DNA of 32,904 nt. Source: JAHJCL01 sp043818355. GTDB taxonomy: Bacteria > Patescibacteriota > Minisyncoccia > Minisyncoccales > DG-74-3. Shown here in pieces: positions 7,331-14,859 of the stretch. Under the pieces are notes generated by a model. The model was not told where the DNA came from and ran no database searches. It was given only the letters and a program-made list of their open reading frames with translations. The stretch's first letter is position 1; each line of letters opens with the position of its first letter. The stretch lies in the NCBI GenBank assembly GCA_043818355.1, contig JBDRFX010000026.1, positions 1 through 32,904 on the forward strand, written 5' to 3'. Both the position numbers and the translations under genes were made by a program.

Positions 7331-8359
7331 ATGAAAAATATATCTTTAATTATAATATTATCTTTCTTGTTTATGTTTGGATTTTTTGCTATAGAAACAA
7401 TATTTCTTCACACTAATCCAAAGGAAGTTGAGAATATTTTTATTATTGAGAAGGGGACCTCATTCTTAGAAATAGGAGAAAAATTAGATGAAGAAGGTTT
7501 AATTAAAAATAAATATCCATTTTATTTTTACGTTATATTTACCAATCAACACAATAAGATCAAAGCAGGAGAGTATTTTTTAAGTTCCAAAGAATCTCTT
7601 TTTAGAATAGTTAATAAGATTGTTAAGGGAGACATTGCTAAAGAAATAATTACTATACCCGAAGGATGGAATTTAAGAGACATTGCTTGGTATTTTGAAA
7701 GCAAAGGAATGTTTCAAGCAGAGGAATTATTTGAAATTGCAGGATTCCCAGCTTTAGATTTAGTAAAGTCTGGATTACCAAGCCACGAAAAGTTTGATTA
7801 TGAGTTTCTTCAAGAAAAGCCCATTGAAATTAGCCTAGAAGGATATTTATTCCCAGATACTTATGAAATTGCTAGAGGAGAAAACCTTAAAAATATTGTT
7901 GATAAAATGATAGCTAATTTTGATAAGAAGCTAACGCTGACTCTTAGACAAGAGATTGAAAACCAAGGAAAGAATATTTTTGATGTTATTACTACGGCTT
8001 CTTTGTTAGAAAAAGAAGTTAAAACTAAAGAAGATAAAAAAATAGTAGCTGGCATTTTAGAGAATAGACTTCGTATTAATATGCCACTACAGATAGATGC
8101 AACCATTTCTTATATCACTGGCAATAAAACAGTTCGAATTTCTACAGAAGAAACTAAAATTGATTCCCCATTCAATACATACAAATATAAGGGTCTACCT
8201 ATTGGTCCAATTTGTAATCCTGGACTAGAGAGTATTGAGGCTGTCTTAAATTCTCAAGATAGTGATTATTTGTATTATCTGTCTACTTTAGAAGGAGAGA
8301 CTATTTTTAGTAAAACACTAACAGAGCATAATATTGCTAAAGCCAAATACCTTAAATAG
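7331..8359 (+). CDS. mltG: Endolytic murein transglycosylase MltG (YceG-like)
   Basis: Inner-membrane lytic transglycosylase that cuts nascent peptidoglycan strands and so sets glycan length. A single N-terminal membrane segment (about residues 4-22) is followed by a LysM-like region (IPEGWNLRDIAWYFES) and the YceG catalytic domain. The motif ASLLEKEV puts the catalytic Glu at E227, followed by AGILENRLRINMPLQIDATI and the C-terminal YYLSTLEGETIFSKTLTEHN. At 342 aa it is full length. It is followed at once by a strong bidirectional terminator. Confidence 0.94.
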   Translation: MKNISLIIILSFLFMFGFFAIETIFLHTNPKEVENIFIIEKGTSFLEIGEKLDEEGLIKNKYPFYFYVIFTNQHNKIKAGEYFLSSKESLFRIVNKIVKGDIAKEIITIPEGWNLRDIAWYFESKGMFQAEELFEIAGFPALDLVKSGLPSHEKFDYEFLQEKPIEISLEGYLFPDTYEIARGENLKNIVDKMIANFDKKLTLTLRQEIENQGKNIFDVITTASLLEKEVKTKEDKKIVAGILENRLRINMPLQIDATISYITGNKTVRISTEETKIDSPFNTYKYKGLPIGPICNPGLESIEAVLNSQDSDYLYYLSTLEGETIFSKTLTEHNIAKAKYLK

Positions 8360-8392
8360 AAAAAATACGCGACCAAAAGTCGCGTATTTTTT
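8360..8392. terminator. Bidirectional terminator between mltG and the holin-like gene
   Basis: AAAAATACGCGAC (8361-8373) pairs perfectly with GTCGCGTATTTTT (8379-8391) around a CAAAA loop. The A-run on one side and T-run on the other let it end transcripts from mltG (plus strand) and from the convergent gene (minus strand). Confidence 0.93.
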
Positions 8393-8407
8393 ACTTGAAC
8401 TTCTTTT

Positions 8408-8731
8408 TTAATCTTTTTTTAAATAACTTGGTATGGGCAGTCCCATTTCAGCCAAATTATTTGAGATTGAGCCGATTAGAGATAAAACTATCAAAATGTA
8501 AGCCATTTGAACTACCATTATTAAAGATGGTAGTGCTTGAGCTACCATTTGTAAAACCCCAAAACCAAAAACATACCCTAAAACAGGTTTTACCATAAAT
8601 TTAGCAAGTTTTCCCAAGCGGAAATTTCCTTTCATCAGAGCAGCAACAATTCCCAATACAACATCAACCATTATTAAAATTACAATCCATCGAATTTGAG
8701 AAGTTCCAAATAAAGCAATTAATTCTGTCAT
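8408..8731 (-). CDS. Holin-like small membrane protein (phage holin family)
   Basis: A 107-aa protein with three hydrophobic segments (about 13-31, 47-65 and 70-90). The pattern MVDVVLGIVAALMKGNFRLG, with an Asp in the first TM followed by a short basic loop, resembles the toxin-secretion/phage-lysis holin family. The C-terminus is short and charged (SYLKKD). No endolysin, capsid or other phage gene is near, so a domesticated or housekeeping membrane role is as likely as lysis. It is convergent with mltG and reads away from the rplJ promoter region. The plus-strand frame in the same place (8395-8598) has no membrane or family character and is a shadow. Confidence 0.7.
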   Translation of the reverse strand: MTELIALFGTSQIRWIVILIMVDVVLGIVAALMKGNFRLGKLAKFMVKPVLGYVFGFGVLQMVAQALPSLIMVVQMAYILIVLSLIGSISNNLAEMGLPIPSYLKKD

Positions 8732-8905
8732 GTTTTTTGTTTAAAATATGATTTGATAAATCAGATTAAGAATATTGAATCAAAAATTTTCGACCTTTGA
8801 AATATTACCTTATTTTAAAACAATTCCATGTATTAATGCAAACTAGTTTTCCACAGCCCACTCAAAAAATATATTAATAGCGCATTGAATAGAGTGAGAA
8901 GAAGA
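8732..8905. other. AT-rich intergenic region upstream of the rplJ promoter
   Basis: No gene is seen. It must carry the promoter of the minus-strand holin-like gene, but no convincing -35/-10 pair was found. It contains one DnaA-box-like nonamer TTTTCCACA (8847-8855) and the heptamer ATTGAAT, whose inverse ATTCAAT recurs just after the rplJ promoter. Confidence 0.4.
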
Positions 8906-8934
8906 TTGACAATAAAATATTATTATTATATACT
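8906..8934 (+). promoter_or_regulatory. Strong sigma70-type promoter for rplJ-rplL
   Basis: A perfect -35 TTGACA (8906-8911), an optimal 17-bp spacer and TATACT (8929-8934). Predicted transcription starts near 8941, leaving a leader of about 103 nt before rplJ. It is the best promoter match in the window, as expected for an abundant ribosomal protein operon. Confidence 0.85.
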
Positions 8935-8940
8935 GCATTC

Positions 8941-9043
8941 AATAGCTGAAGACAGGGAGCACTCAAATAAGACTCCTCGAGGCAAAAAAGATATTTTTAA
9001 AATTTTGCCCTGTCACAGCTGACAGGTTTTTTAATTTAAAAAC
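8941..9043 (+). promoter_or_regulatory. L10-leader-type autoregulatory attenuator
   Basis: Two exclusive folds share the segment CCCTGTC (9008-9014). In one fold it closes a long leader helix: GACAGGG (8951-8957) with CCCTGTC, extended by AGCTG (8944-8948) with CAGCT (9016-9020). In the other it forms an intrinsic terminator: CCTGTC (9009-9014) with GACAGG (9021-9026) and six T (9027-9032). The leader helix acts as the antiterminator. By analogy with the known L10 leader, free L10-L12 complex should bind the leader and favour termination. The fold is seen directly; the ligand is inferred from position. Confidence 0.85.
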
Positions 9044-9565
9044 ATGGCAAAAACTAAAGAACAAAAACAAGAAGCCCTAAAGAATTTAAAAGAAAAGATA
9101 GCTGATCAAAAAGCAATTGTTTTCGTGGATTATAAGGGATTGAAGGTTCAAGACTTGTTAGATTTAAGAGAAACATTGAGGGAAAACAATTCTCAATTTT
9201 TGATTGAGAAGAAAACGCTAATAAAACTAGCTTTGAAAGATAATGAGATGGAAACTAATACAGACGAAATGGAAGGACAGATAGGGTTAATTTTTGGATA
9301 TGATGACGAACTGAGCCCAGCTAAAACTGCATATAATTTCTCCAAGAAAAATAACAATATGAAGATTTTAGGGGGATATATTGAAAGTCAAAAGAATGAA
9401 TTTTTAAATCCAGCAATGATTGTTCAATTGGGACAATTACCATCTAGAAAAGAACTTTTGTCTAAATTAGTTGGAAGCATTAGTTCACCAATCGTTAGCT
9501 TCAACAACGTTTTACAAGGAAATATTAAAGGTCTATTACAAGTTTTATCAACAATTAAAAAATAA
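9044..9565 (+). CDS. rplJ: 50S ribosomal protein L10
   Basis: Forms the base of the ribosomal stalk, binding 23S rRNA and dimers of L7/L12. The N-terminus MAKTKEQKQEALKNLKEKIA and the block AIVFVDYKGLKVQDLLDLRE are typical, and a GGYIESQ-type segment and a C-terminal helix for L12 binding (NVLQGNIKGLLQVLSTIKK) are present. At 173 aa it is normal length. It is the first gene after a strong promoter and attenuator, and rplL starts 9 nt downstream. The encoded protein is the probable repressor of its own operon. Confidence 0.95.
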   Translation: MAKTKEQKQEALKNLKEKIADQKAIVFVDYKGLKVQDLLDLRETLRENNSQFLIEKKTLIKLALKDNEMETNTDEMEGQIGLIFGYDDELSPAKTAYNFSKKNNNMKILGGYIESQKNEFLNPAMIVQLGQLPSRKELLSKLVGSISSPIVSFNNVLQGNIKGLLQVLSTIKK

Positions 9566-9574
9566 TTAAAAAAT

Positions 9575-10138
9575 ATGGCAGAAGAAATTAAAACAGAAGA
9601 AATAAAAGAAGAGACCAAAGAAGAAGCCAGCGAGGCTCCTGCTGAAGTCGAAGAAGTTAAAGAAGAGGTTGTGGTTGAAGAACCTAAGGTTGAAGAAAAG
9701 AAGGAAGAGAAAAAACCTGAAGCTAAACCAGAACCAGTAAAAGAAGTTGAAGTTCCTGAAAAGTTTCAAAAGCTTGTTGAAAGCATTGAATCTTTAACAG
9801 TTCTAGACTTAGCTGAATTAGTTAAACTCTTAGAAAAGAAATTTGGAGTTTCGTCAGCCGCTCCCGTTATGACTGTTGCCGCAGGAGGTAATGGTGACGG
9901 AGCTCAAGCCGAAGAAAAAAGTTCCTTTAATGTTGAACTAACCGGTGTTGGTGACAAGAAAATTGAGGTCATTAAAGTCGTTAGAGATATAACTCAAAAA
10001 GGCTTGAAAGAATCTAAGGATCTCGTAGATGCTGCTGCAACTACTCCTCAAGTTATTAAAGAGAATGTAAAGAAAGAGGAAGCTGAAGAAATGAAAAAGA
10101 AATTCGAAGCAGCTGGTGCCAAAGTTGAATTAAAGTAA
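9575..10138 (+). CDS. rplL: 50S ribosomal protein L7/L12 with long acidic N-terminal extension
   Basis: Mobile stalk protein that recruits translational GTPases. The normal architecture is intact: dimerisation domain (about 62-95, FQKLVESIESLTVLDLAELV), flexible Ala/Gly hinge (about 96-117) and C-terminal factor-binding domain (118-187, with KVVRDITQKGLKESKDLVD). It is preceded by about 60 extra residues made almost only of Glu, Lys, Val, Pro and Ala, so the protein is 187 aa against the usual ~120-125. The extension begins at a well-placed ATG 9 nt after rplJ, and no alternative start lies near the domain boundary, so it looks genuine. Confidence 0.95.
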   Translation: MAEEIKTEEIKEETKEEASEAPAEVEEVKEEVVVEEPKVEEKKEEKKPEAKPEPVKEVEVPEKFQKLVESIESLTVLDLAELVKLLEKKFGVSSAAPVMTVAAGGNGDGAQAEEKSSFNVELTGVGDKKIEVIKVVRDITQKGLKESKDLVDAAATTPQVIKENVKKEEAEEMKKKFEAAGAKVELK

Positions 10139-10155
10139 AAATTCAAAAAAACAAA

Positions 10156-10181
10156 AAAAAGAGCTAATTTGGCTCTTTTTT
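10156..10181. terminator. Terminator after rplL
   Basis: A short GAGC (10161-10164)/GCTC (10172-10175) core lies inside an A-run on the left and a run of six T on the right, extending the pairing to about 9 bp. The symmetric A/T flanks would also serve the convergent minus-strand gene ending at 10205. Confidence 0.85.
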
Positions 10182-10204
10182 GTTTTGGTTAATATTCACC
10201 TCAG

Positions 10205-12286
10205 TTAGAAGTCAATTTTGTATATTTTTAATCCATTTAATAAATAAACAGTTTTGCCATCTTGTGAAACACCAAAGTCTAATAGATTATTAAATTTATC
10301 AGATTGAAATTGTTTCACGATTTCCCCAGATTTGTTTAAAACAATAATTCTGTTTTTTGTTGGTTCCAAAATGTAAAGATAGGGAAGTTTAAAATCAGCA
10401 AATATTTTACTTGCATCTTGAATATCAGGGAAAATATTTAAATTCATATTAATTTGGAAAACTCCTCCAACATATTTATCAAGAGAATCTTTTTTCATTA
10501 CCCAAACAGCCCCATCAACAGCAATTGAGTTACATTGTTCTATTTTTTGAGTAGAACCATTAATCCAAAGATCATGAGAATACCATTTTTGATTATTTTC
10601 TGTGTATTTAATAATCTCATTATTTTTTTTGTCTAAAAAGTAAAGATTGGATTTAAAAGAAGAAAGGCTGGTGAAATTAAATTCTGAGAATGGTTCTTCT
10701 AAGGTAAAAGTATTTTTTATTTCATTATTATTGATCAAGAATAACTTATTTGGTTTTTGAAAAAATAATACAGAGTTTTCTATTGAAGAAGCCAAATCAA
10801 AATTGTTATTAGTCTCAATAATTTCTTCATTCTTATTAATGTCAATTTTCAATATATTTTGCCGATATGGACTGAAAAAATAGAAATTATTATTTTGAAT
10901 CACAAATTTTTGTGGAACAAATTTTTCTAGTTTAAATTCATAGAACAATTCTGGATTTTCCGGTTGTTCCATTTTATTTAATTCATAAAGTTTTTCTTTT
11001 AGTTTTTCTTTTATAAAAGCAATTTCTATTTGAAAATTTTTTGATAGAGAAGTTGATAATTTTTCAATTTCTAAAATTTGTTGCCAGCCTGCTTTTAATA
11101 AAACCATTGCCTGTTTGTTGGAAGCAATAGATTTCAATGTAAGCAAATTGTCAGCTAAATCAATTTTTTCTTCTATTTGATTAAGTTGGCTTTGATTTTT
11201 TTCTAGATCTTTCCTTGTTTCTCCTTGAAAAATTAAAAACCCGAGAGAGAGAATTACAATCCAAGTAAATAACAAAATAGTATTTTTATGCCTAATGAAT
11301 GTTTTTAATTTTTTCTTTAATTTATTTGTATCGGGTATTTTTAAAGATAGTTTTGGAAATATTAATTTAGGAAGCTTAAAAGATATCTTAGGAATTTTAA
11401 ATTTAATTGGAGTTTTTTCTTTTATTTCCCTTGCTTTCTTTTTTATTTTTTCCTTCTTTTTTGGCTTTGGTTGAGATTTGGTTTGTATTTTAGGTAATTT
11501 AAATTTTGGAATTTTAAATTGATTAAAAATGACTAATATGGGAGCAATAGCTTTTTTAAAAGAAAAATCCTTTGTTTTTGGTTGCGTAAGAATAGTTCTC
11601 TTTTTGCCAATCATTTTTTGATCATCAAATAAAAGAGCTAAGCACACTCCAGAGATTTCTTCGAAATCTTCTTTTTTATTATTTAAAACATTAACTAATC
11701 CTTTTTGATCAAAGGGATAAAGCTCAGCAACTTCTGCCAATATATTCTCTTTTTCAAAGAATTCGGCTAACTCTTTGCTTAAAATGAATATTGTGTCATC
11801 TGATTTTAATTGGCCAGATACAATATTTAAAAAGACTTTTAGTGGATATGGATCAATATCTTCTGTTTTAATTTTTTCTTCAACATTGATAATCTTTCCT
11901 TTTCTTAAGAGAAATATTTTGAGATCTCCAACTTTAGAAAAATTAAATTTATTTTTATGAGCAGAAAAAACAATAAAATTAAGATTACCCAACCAACTTA
12001 TTTGCCCTTCTGCAACTAAGTCTTGTAAGAATTGATTAGATCTTTTTAAGCTTTCTTTTAAAGATTTGCTTGAAGATCTAGCCGAAGGGCTATAATATTT
12101 ATCTTGAATAACTTTTGATAATCTATCTAAAAAACTATGGCTTTGGGGTAAAGCATTATTTAGAGAGCCAACCATATAAAGGCTTCCCACTCTTTTTTGG
12201 TAGATATTTTCGGGTTCATAGCAAAAACTTTCAAAAATTAAATCGCTTCTTATCTTTGGATTAAAATAAAATTCGAAAACCTGCAT
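10205..12286 (-). CDS. PP2C-like (probably inactive) / TM / beta-propeller membrane protein
   Basis: No named family is recognised with certainty. Residues 1-~225 look like a PPM/PP2C phosphatase fold: the segment SKVGDLKIFLLRKGKI (117-132) matches the phosphatase VGDSR-type strand pair, and SDDTIFILSKEL (162-173) matches its DDTIFLCSDGL-type strand. The first metal motif (DGMGG) is absent; the equivalent stretch reads YMVGSLNNALPQSH (37-50). A Lys/Pro-rich basic linker follows (about 245-330) with repeated KIPK/KLPK units, then one TM segment (335-354), a coiled coil (about 355-440), and a C-terminal ~250-residue region of repeated beta-strand units that looks like a propeller. Predicted topology: phosphatase-like domain inside, propeller outside. 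It is a single-gene unit, convergent with rplL. Confidence 0.6.
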   Translation of the reverse strand: MQVFEFYFNPKIRSDLIFESFCYEPENIYQKRVGSLYMVGSLNNALPQSHSFLDRLSKVIQDKYYSPSARSSSKSLKESLKRSNQFLQDLVAEGQISWLGNLNFIVFSAHKNKFNFSKVGDLKIFLLRKGKIINVEEKIKTEDIDPYPLKVFLNIVSGQLKSDDTIFILSKELAEFFEKENILAEVAELYPFDQKGLVNVLNNKKEDFEEISGVCLALLFDDQKMIGKKRTILTQPKTKDFSFKKAIAPILVIFNQFKIPKFKLPKIQTKSQPKPKKKEKIKKKAREIKEKTPIKFKIPKISFKLPKLIFPKLSLKIPDTNKLKKKLKTFIRHKNTILLFTWIVILSLGFLIFQGETRKDLEKNQSQLNQIEEKIDLADNLLTLKSIASNKQAMVLLKAGWQQILEIEKLSTSLSKNFQIEIAFIKEKLKEKLYELNKMEQPENPELFYEFKLEKFVPQKFVIQNNNFYFFSPYRQNILKIDINKNEEIIETNNNFDLASSIENSVLFFQKPNKLFLINNNEIKNTFTLEEPFSEFNFTSLSSFKSNLYFLDKKNNEIIKYTENNQKWYSHDLWINGSTQKIEQCNSIAVDGAVWVMKKDSLDKYVGGVFQINMNLNIFPDIQDASKIFADFKLPYLYILEPTKNRIIVLNKSGEIVKQFQSDKFNNLLDFGVSQDGKTVYLLNGLKIYKIDF

Positions 12287-12355
12287 ACAATTATATTAGC
12301 TCATTTTAACCCTTTTATAAAAAAAACAAAACTGTTAGACTAAAAATAGTTTAAC

Positions 12356-12427
12356 GGGCGTATGGCTCAGTGGTAGAGCACTGCATTCACATTGCAGGGG
12401 TCTCTGGTTCGAATCCAGATACGCCCA
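12356..12427 (+). tRNA. tRNA-Val (CAC)
   Basis: The acceptor GGGCGTA (12356-12362) pairs with TACGCCC (12420-12426), with discriminator A. The anticodon arm CTGCA-TTCACAT-TGCAG gives CAC (Val, GUG). The D-arm is GCTC/GAGC and the T-arm TCTGG-TTCGAAT-CCAGA. CCA is not encoded. It stands alone between a minus-strand gene and the small winged-helix-like gene. Confidence 0.95.
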
Positions 12428-12450
12428 CACTGCATAGATTTTACTAATTA

Positions 12451-12459
12451 TGGTAAAAT
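12451..12459 (+). promoter_or_regulatory. Extended -10 promoter overlapping an apparent upstream start
   Basis: The extended -10 TG-G-TAAAAT (12451-12459) overlaps the ATG at 12450. Its expected start point is 12465-12467, exactly at the next in-frame ATG. No good -35 is visible. This favours ATG 12465 as the start and a leaderless mRNA. Confidence 0.5.
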
Positions 12460-12464
12460 ATATT

Positions 12465-12788
12465 ATGAAAGTTTTTGATGAACAGCTATACATTTCAACC
12501 CCAATCAATAAGCTAATCATTATTGGATTACATCTTGTTTTGGAAAGAAAAAAAGAGTGTAGTTTCCAAGATTTAGTAGAAAAATGTTTTGGATTGTTTC
12601 CTAAAACTTTTCAATTTGAGAATCATTCAGAATGGCCAGATACTAAAAAATTAGACAGACCCATTAGAACATTAAGAAACCAAGGACTTTTAATAGGGGA
12701 CAGTAAGACAGGATTGCTTCTAACTTCTAAGGGGAAGAAATTAGCGATTAATCTTTCTAGTATTTTTACTCAAAAAAAATTACTTTAA
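12465..12788 (+). CDS. Small winged-helix-like protein of unknown function
   Basis: 107 aa from ATG 12465 (112 aa if ATG 12450 is used, but that ATG lies inside a -10 element). It is helix-rich, with a central segment KLDRPIRTLRNQGLLIGDSK followed by TGLLLTSKGKKLA, which reads like the recognition helix and beta-wing of a winged-helix DNA-binding domain. No catalytic residues are visible. It lies 16 nt before the Cas4-like nuclease gene and is probably co-transcribed with it, so a regulatory or DNA-binding partner role is plausible. Function unknown. Confidence 0.6.
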   Translation: MKVFDEQLYISTPINKLIIIGLHLVLERKKECSFQDLVEKCFGLFPKTFQFENHSEWPDTKKLDRPIRTLRNQGLLIGDSKTGLLLTSKGKKLAINLSSIFTQKKLL

Positions 12789-12804
12789 TATTCAACACAA
12801 TTAG

Positions 12805-13548
12805 ATGTATTACAAAAGAACAAGAGATTTATTTAATCCAAAATCTAAAGAACCGTTTAAAATAAGTAGGTCGAAAATCGACCTATTTTTGCAATGCCCT
12901 AGATGTTTTTATTTAGACAGAAAGCTTGGAACTCCAAGACCCCAGGGTTTTCCTTTTAATTTAAACAGTGCGGTGGACACATTATTAAAAAAAGAATTTG
13001 ATATTCATAGGGTTGCGGGCTCAAAACATCCTCTATTAGAAGAATATGGACTTGATGCTGTTCCTTTCAAGCATGAAAAAATTGATCAATGGAGAGAAAA
13101 CTTCGTAGGAGTGCGCCATTTACATATACCCACTAATTTTTTAGTTTTTGGTGCTATTGATGACGTATGGGTAAATCCTCAAGGAGAATTGATTGTAGTA
13201 GACTACAAGGCCACTTCTAAAGATGGAAAGATAACACTGGACGCTGATTGGCAAATAGTATATAAAAGACAAATGGAAATTTATCAATGGCTATTAAGAA
13301 AGAATGGATTTAAAGTTTCTGAAACTGGATATTTTGTTTATTGTAATGGAAGGAGAGACTTAGAAGCCTTTGATAAAAAAATTGAATTTGATGTTTCTTT
13401 AATTCCATATAAAGGAAGAAATGATTCTTGGATAGATAAAACTTTAGTGGATATTAGAGAATGTTTAGAATCTGAAGAAATACCCGAACCAAGTCATGAA
13501 TGTGAGTATTGCGCATATACTGACGAAGTTCAAAAGGCTACTTTTTGA
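12805..13548 (+). CDS. Cas4/RecB-like PD-(D/E)XK nuclease, probably with an iron-sulfur cluster
   Basis: 247 aa. The N-terminal KISRSKIDLFLQCPRCFYLD and the catalytic blocks VFGAIDDVW (about 114-122) and GELIVVDYKAT (catalytic D133 and K135) identify a RecB/Cas4-type nuclease. A later QMEIYQWLL segment matches the family's QxxxY motif. Cysteines are C31 and C34 near the start and C233 and C236 near the end. Typical members have one N-terminal Cys and three C-terminal ones (CxxCxxxxxC); here the last is Val242 while an extra N-terminal Cys (C34) is present. No CRISPR genes are near. Cellular role unknown, most likely DNA repair. Confidence 0.8.
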   Translation: MYYKRTRDLFNPKSKEPFKISRSKIDLFLQCPRCFYLDRKLGTPRPQGFPFNLNSAVDTLLKKEFDIHRVAGSKHPLLEEYGLDAVPFKHEKIDQWRENFVGVRHLHIPTNFLVFGAIDDVWVNPQGELIVVDYKATSKDGKITLDADWQIVYKRQMEIYQWLLRKNGFKVSETGYFVYCNGRRDLEAFDKKIEFDVSLIPYKGRNDSWIDKTLVDIRECLESEEIPEPSHECEYCAYTDEVQKATF

Positions 13549-13552
13549 TTTT

Positions 13553-14737
13553 ATGGATACATACTTACAAAAAATGGAACGTAATTTAAAGGTTGCCCCC
13601 ATAAGGGCTTTTTTTTCGTCTCTTATTTTTATTGTCTCAATTTGGTATTCTTTTGAAACTCAATTTGCCACTCCAGAACAGTTAAGTTTTATGTATGCTG
13701 TTTTACATCTATTGATTGTTTTCTTGGAGCTTCCTTCAGGAGCTTTAGCTGATTTAATGGGTAGAAGAAAGGCTGTGTCTTTGGGACTTTTTATTAACGC
13801 TTTTTCGTTTATAATTATTGGTCTTTCTAAGAATATCAATTGGTTATGGGCGGGATATCTTATTGGAGCTTCAGGAGAAGCTTTGGTATCTGGAGCTATT
13901 GATGCGCTCAACTTTGATTCTTTAAAAGAATTGGGCAGAGAAAATACATTTTCTCAATTTTCTAGCTATATGGGAGTCATCTTTAGATCGGGAATGATTA
14001 TTGCAACTCTTTCTGGTGGATATTTATACTCTATTTATAAGGGCTTACCATATATTGCCATGGGTATATCTACCATAATTGCCTCTTTGTTAACATTGCT
14101 TTTCACAGAACCAAAAATTGATTCTGAAAAATTTAGTTTAAAGTCATACATACAACAAATTAAAACAGGCGCTAAAGAATTGAATAAAAACGAGTATATG
14201 AAAGATTTTTCTCTTTACTATATTTTAGTTGGAGGAATAACTTGGTATGTTATCTATTTTCTGGGCACGGCTTTCGCCACAGAAATAGGCTTTACCGTGG
14301 TAGAAAGAAGTTGGTTGTTTGCTTCAATATTTTTCTTTAGTTCAATTATTTTATATAAACTAACTCATTTGGGCATAATGGATAGAGACAGGGCTTATTT
14401 AATGTTTCCTATTTTAATGATTTTGGGATTTTTGCCAGGTTTCTGGGCTAATAAAATAATAGCTGTTTTCTGCTTGTCTCTAGTTCAATTTGCTTCTATG
14501 GCTAGATTTTCTATTTTAAATCAATATAGCAACCTAGAGATTGACTCAAAATATAGGGCTACTGCTATTTCGGCTATGAATATGATTGTCAGTATTGTTT
14601 TTTCTGTTATAGCTATAATTGGTGGCAAAATCATTACAATTTATGGATCAGGAATGATAATGACTTTATTGGGTGTTTTATCTTTAGTCACTGTTTTGCC
14701 TACCGCTCAAGTTTTAATTAAGAAAAAATTAAGGTAA
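13553..14737 (+). CDS. MFS-family transporter
   Basis: 394-aa multi-pass membrane protein of the major facilitator superfamily. The loop 2-3 signature is GALADLMGRRK (residues 63-73), and about 11-12 hydrophobic segments are spread along the protein. The start at ATG 13553 lies 4 nt after the preceding stop; an earlier in-frame ATG at 13496 would overlap the nuclease gene by 53 nt and add a non-hydrophobic leader, so it is less likely. The substrate is not evident. Two hairpins follow the gene. Confidence 0.85.
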   Translation: MDTYLQKMERNLKVAPIRAFFSSLIFIVSIWYSFETQFATPEQLSFMYAVLHLLIVFLELPSGALADLMGRRKAVSLGLFINAFSFIIIGLSKNINWLWAGYLIGASGEALVSGAIDALNFDSLKELGRENTFSQFSSYMGVIFRSGMIIATLSGGYLYSIYKGLPYIAMGISTIIASLLTLLFTEPKIDSEKFSLKSYIQQIKTGAKELNKNEYMKDFSLYYILVGGITWYVIYFLGTAFATEIGFTVVERSWLFASIFFFSSIILYKLTHLGIMDRDRAYLMFPILMILGFLPGFWANKIIAVFCLSLVQFASMARFSILNQYSNLEIDSKYRATAISAMNMIVSIVFSVIAIIGGKIITIYGSGMIMTLLGVLSLVTVLPTAQVLIKKKLR

Positions 14738-14752
14738 TTTTAATATTTCCTA

Positions 14753-14800
14753 GGAGAACTAAGTTTCTCCACAACGAGACCCGGCCTCGTTGATTTTTGT
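14753..14800 (+). terminator. Hairpin pair ending the MFS gene transcript
   Basis: A first hairpin pairs GGAGAA with TTCTCC (14753-14770). A second pairs CAACGAG (14772-14778) with CTCGTTG (14786-14792) and is followed by GATTTTTG. The second is a credible intrinsic terminator. Confidence 0.7.
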
Positions 14801-14804
14801 TGAT

Positions 14805-14844
14805 AAAAAATCGCTTAAATTAACTGACTATTAAGCGATTTTTT
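14805..14844. terminator. Bidirectional-looking terminator hairpin directly before rarA
   Basis: AAAAAATCGCTTAA (14805-14818) pairs with TTAAGCGATTTTTT (14831-14844), 14 bp with a 12-nt loop. The loop contains the -35-like CTGACT, and the T-run runs straight into an extended -10 for rarA. Confidence 0.8.
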
Positions 14845-14852
14845 GATAGAAT
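14824..14852 (+). promoter_or_regulatory. rarA promoter nested in a terminator
   Basis: CTGACT (14824-14829, in the hairpin loop), a 17-bp spacer and TAGAAT (14847-14852) preceded by TG (14844-14845). The start codon ATG is at 14860, only 7 nt past the -10, so the mRNA is expected to be leaderless or nearly so. Confidence 0.65.
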
Positions 14853-14859
14853 AAAAGCA

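Noticed and set aside
8395..8598. 67-aa plus-strand frame
   Set aside because: Antisense of the holin-like gene; no family, signal or start context, and it begins at the terminator.
9566..9769. 67-aa Phe-rich minus-strand frame
   Set aside because: Antisense of the Glu/Lys-rich L7/L12 extension (GAA/AAA codons read as TTC/TTT), not a gene.
12335..12520. 61-aa minus-strand open frame over tRNA-Val
   Set aside because: Contains the classic false-protein string AYLDSNQRPLQCECSALPLS produced from the antisense of tRNA genes.
12805..13548. Cas4 of a CRISPR system
   Set aside because: No repeats with spacers and no cas1, cas2 or effector gene anywhere in the window; RecB/Cas4-like repair nuclease is the safer reading.
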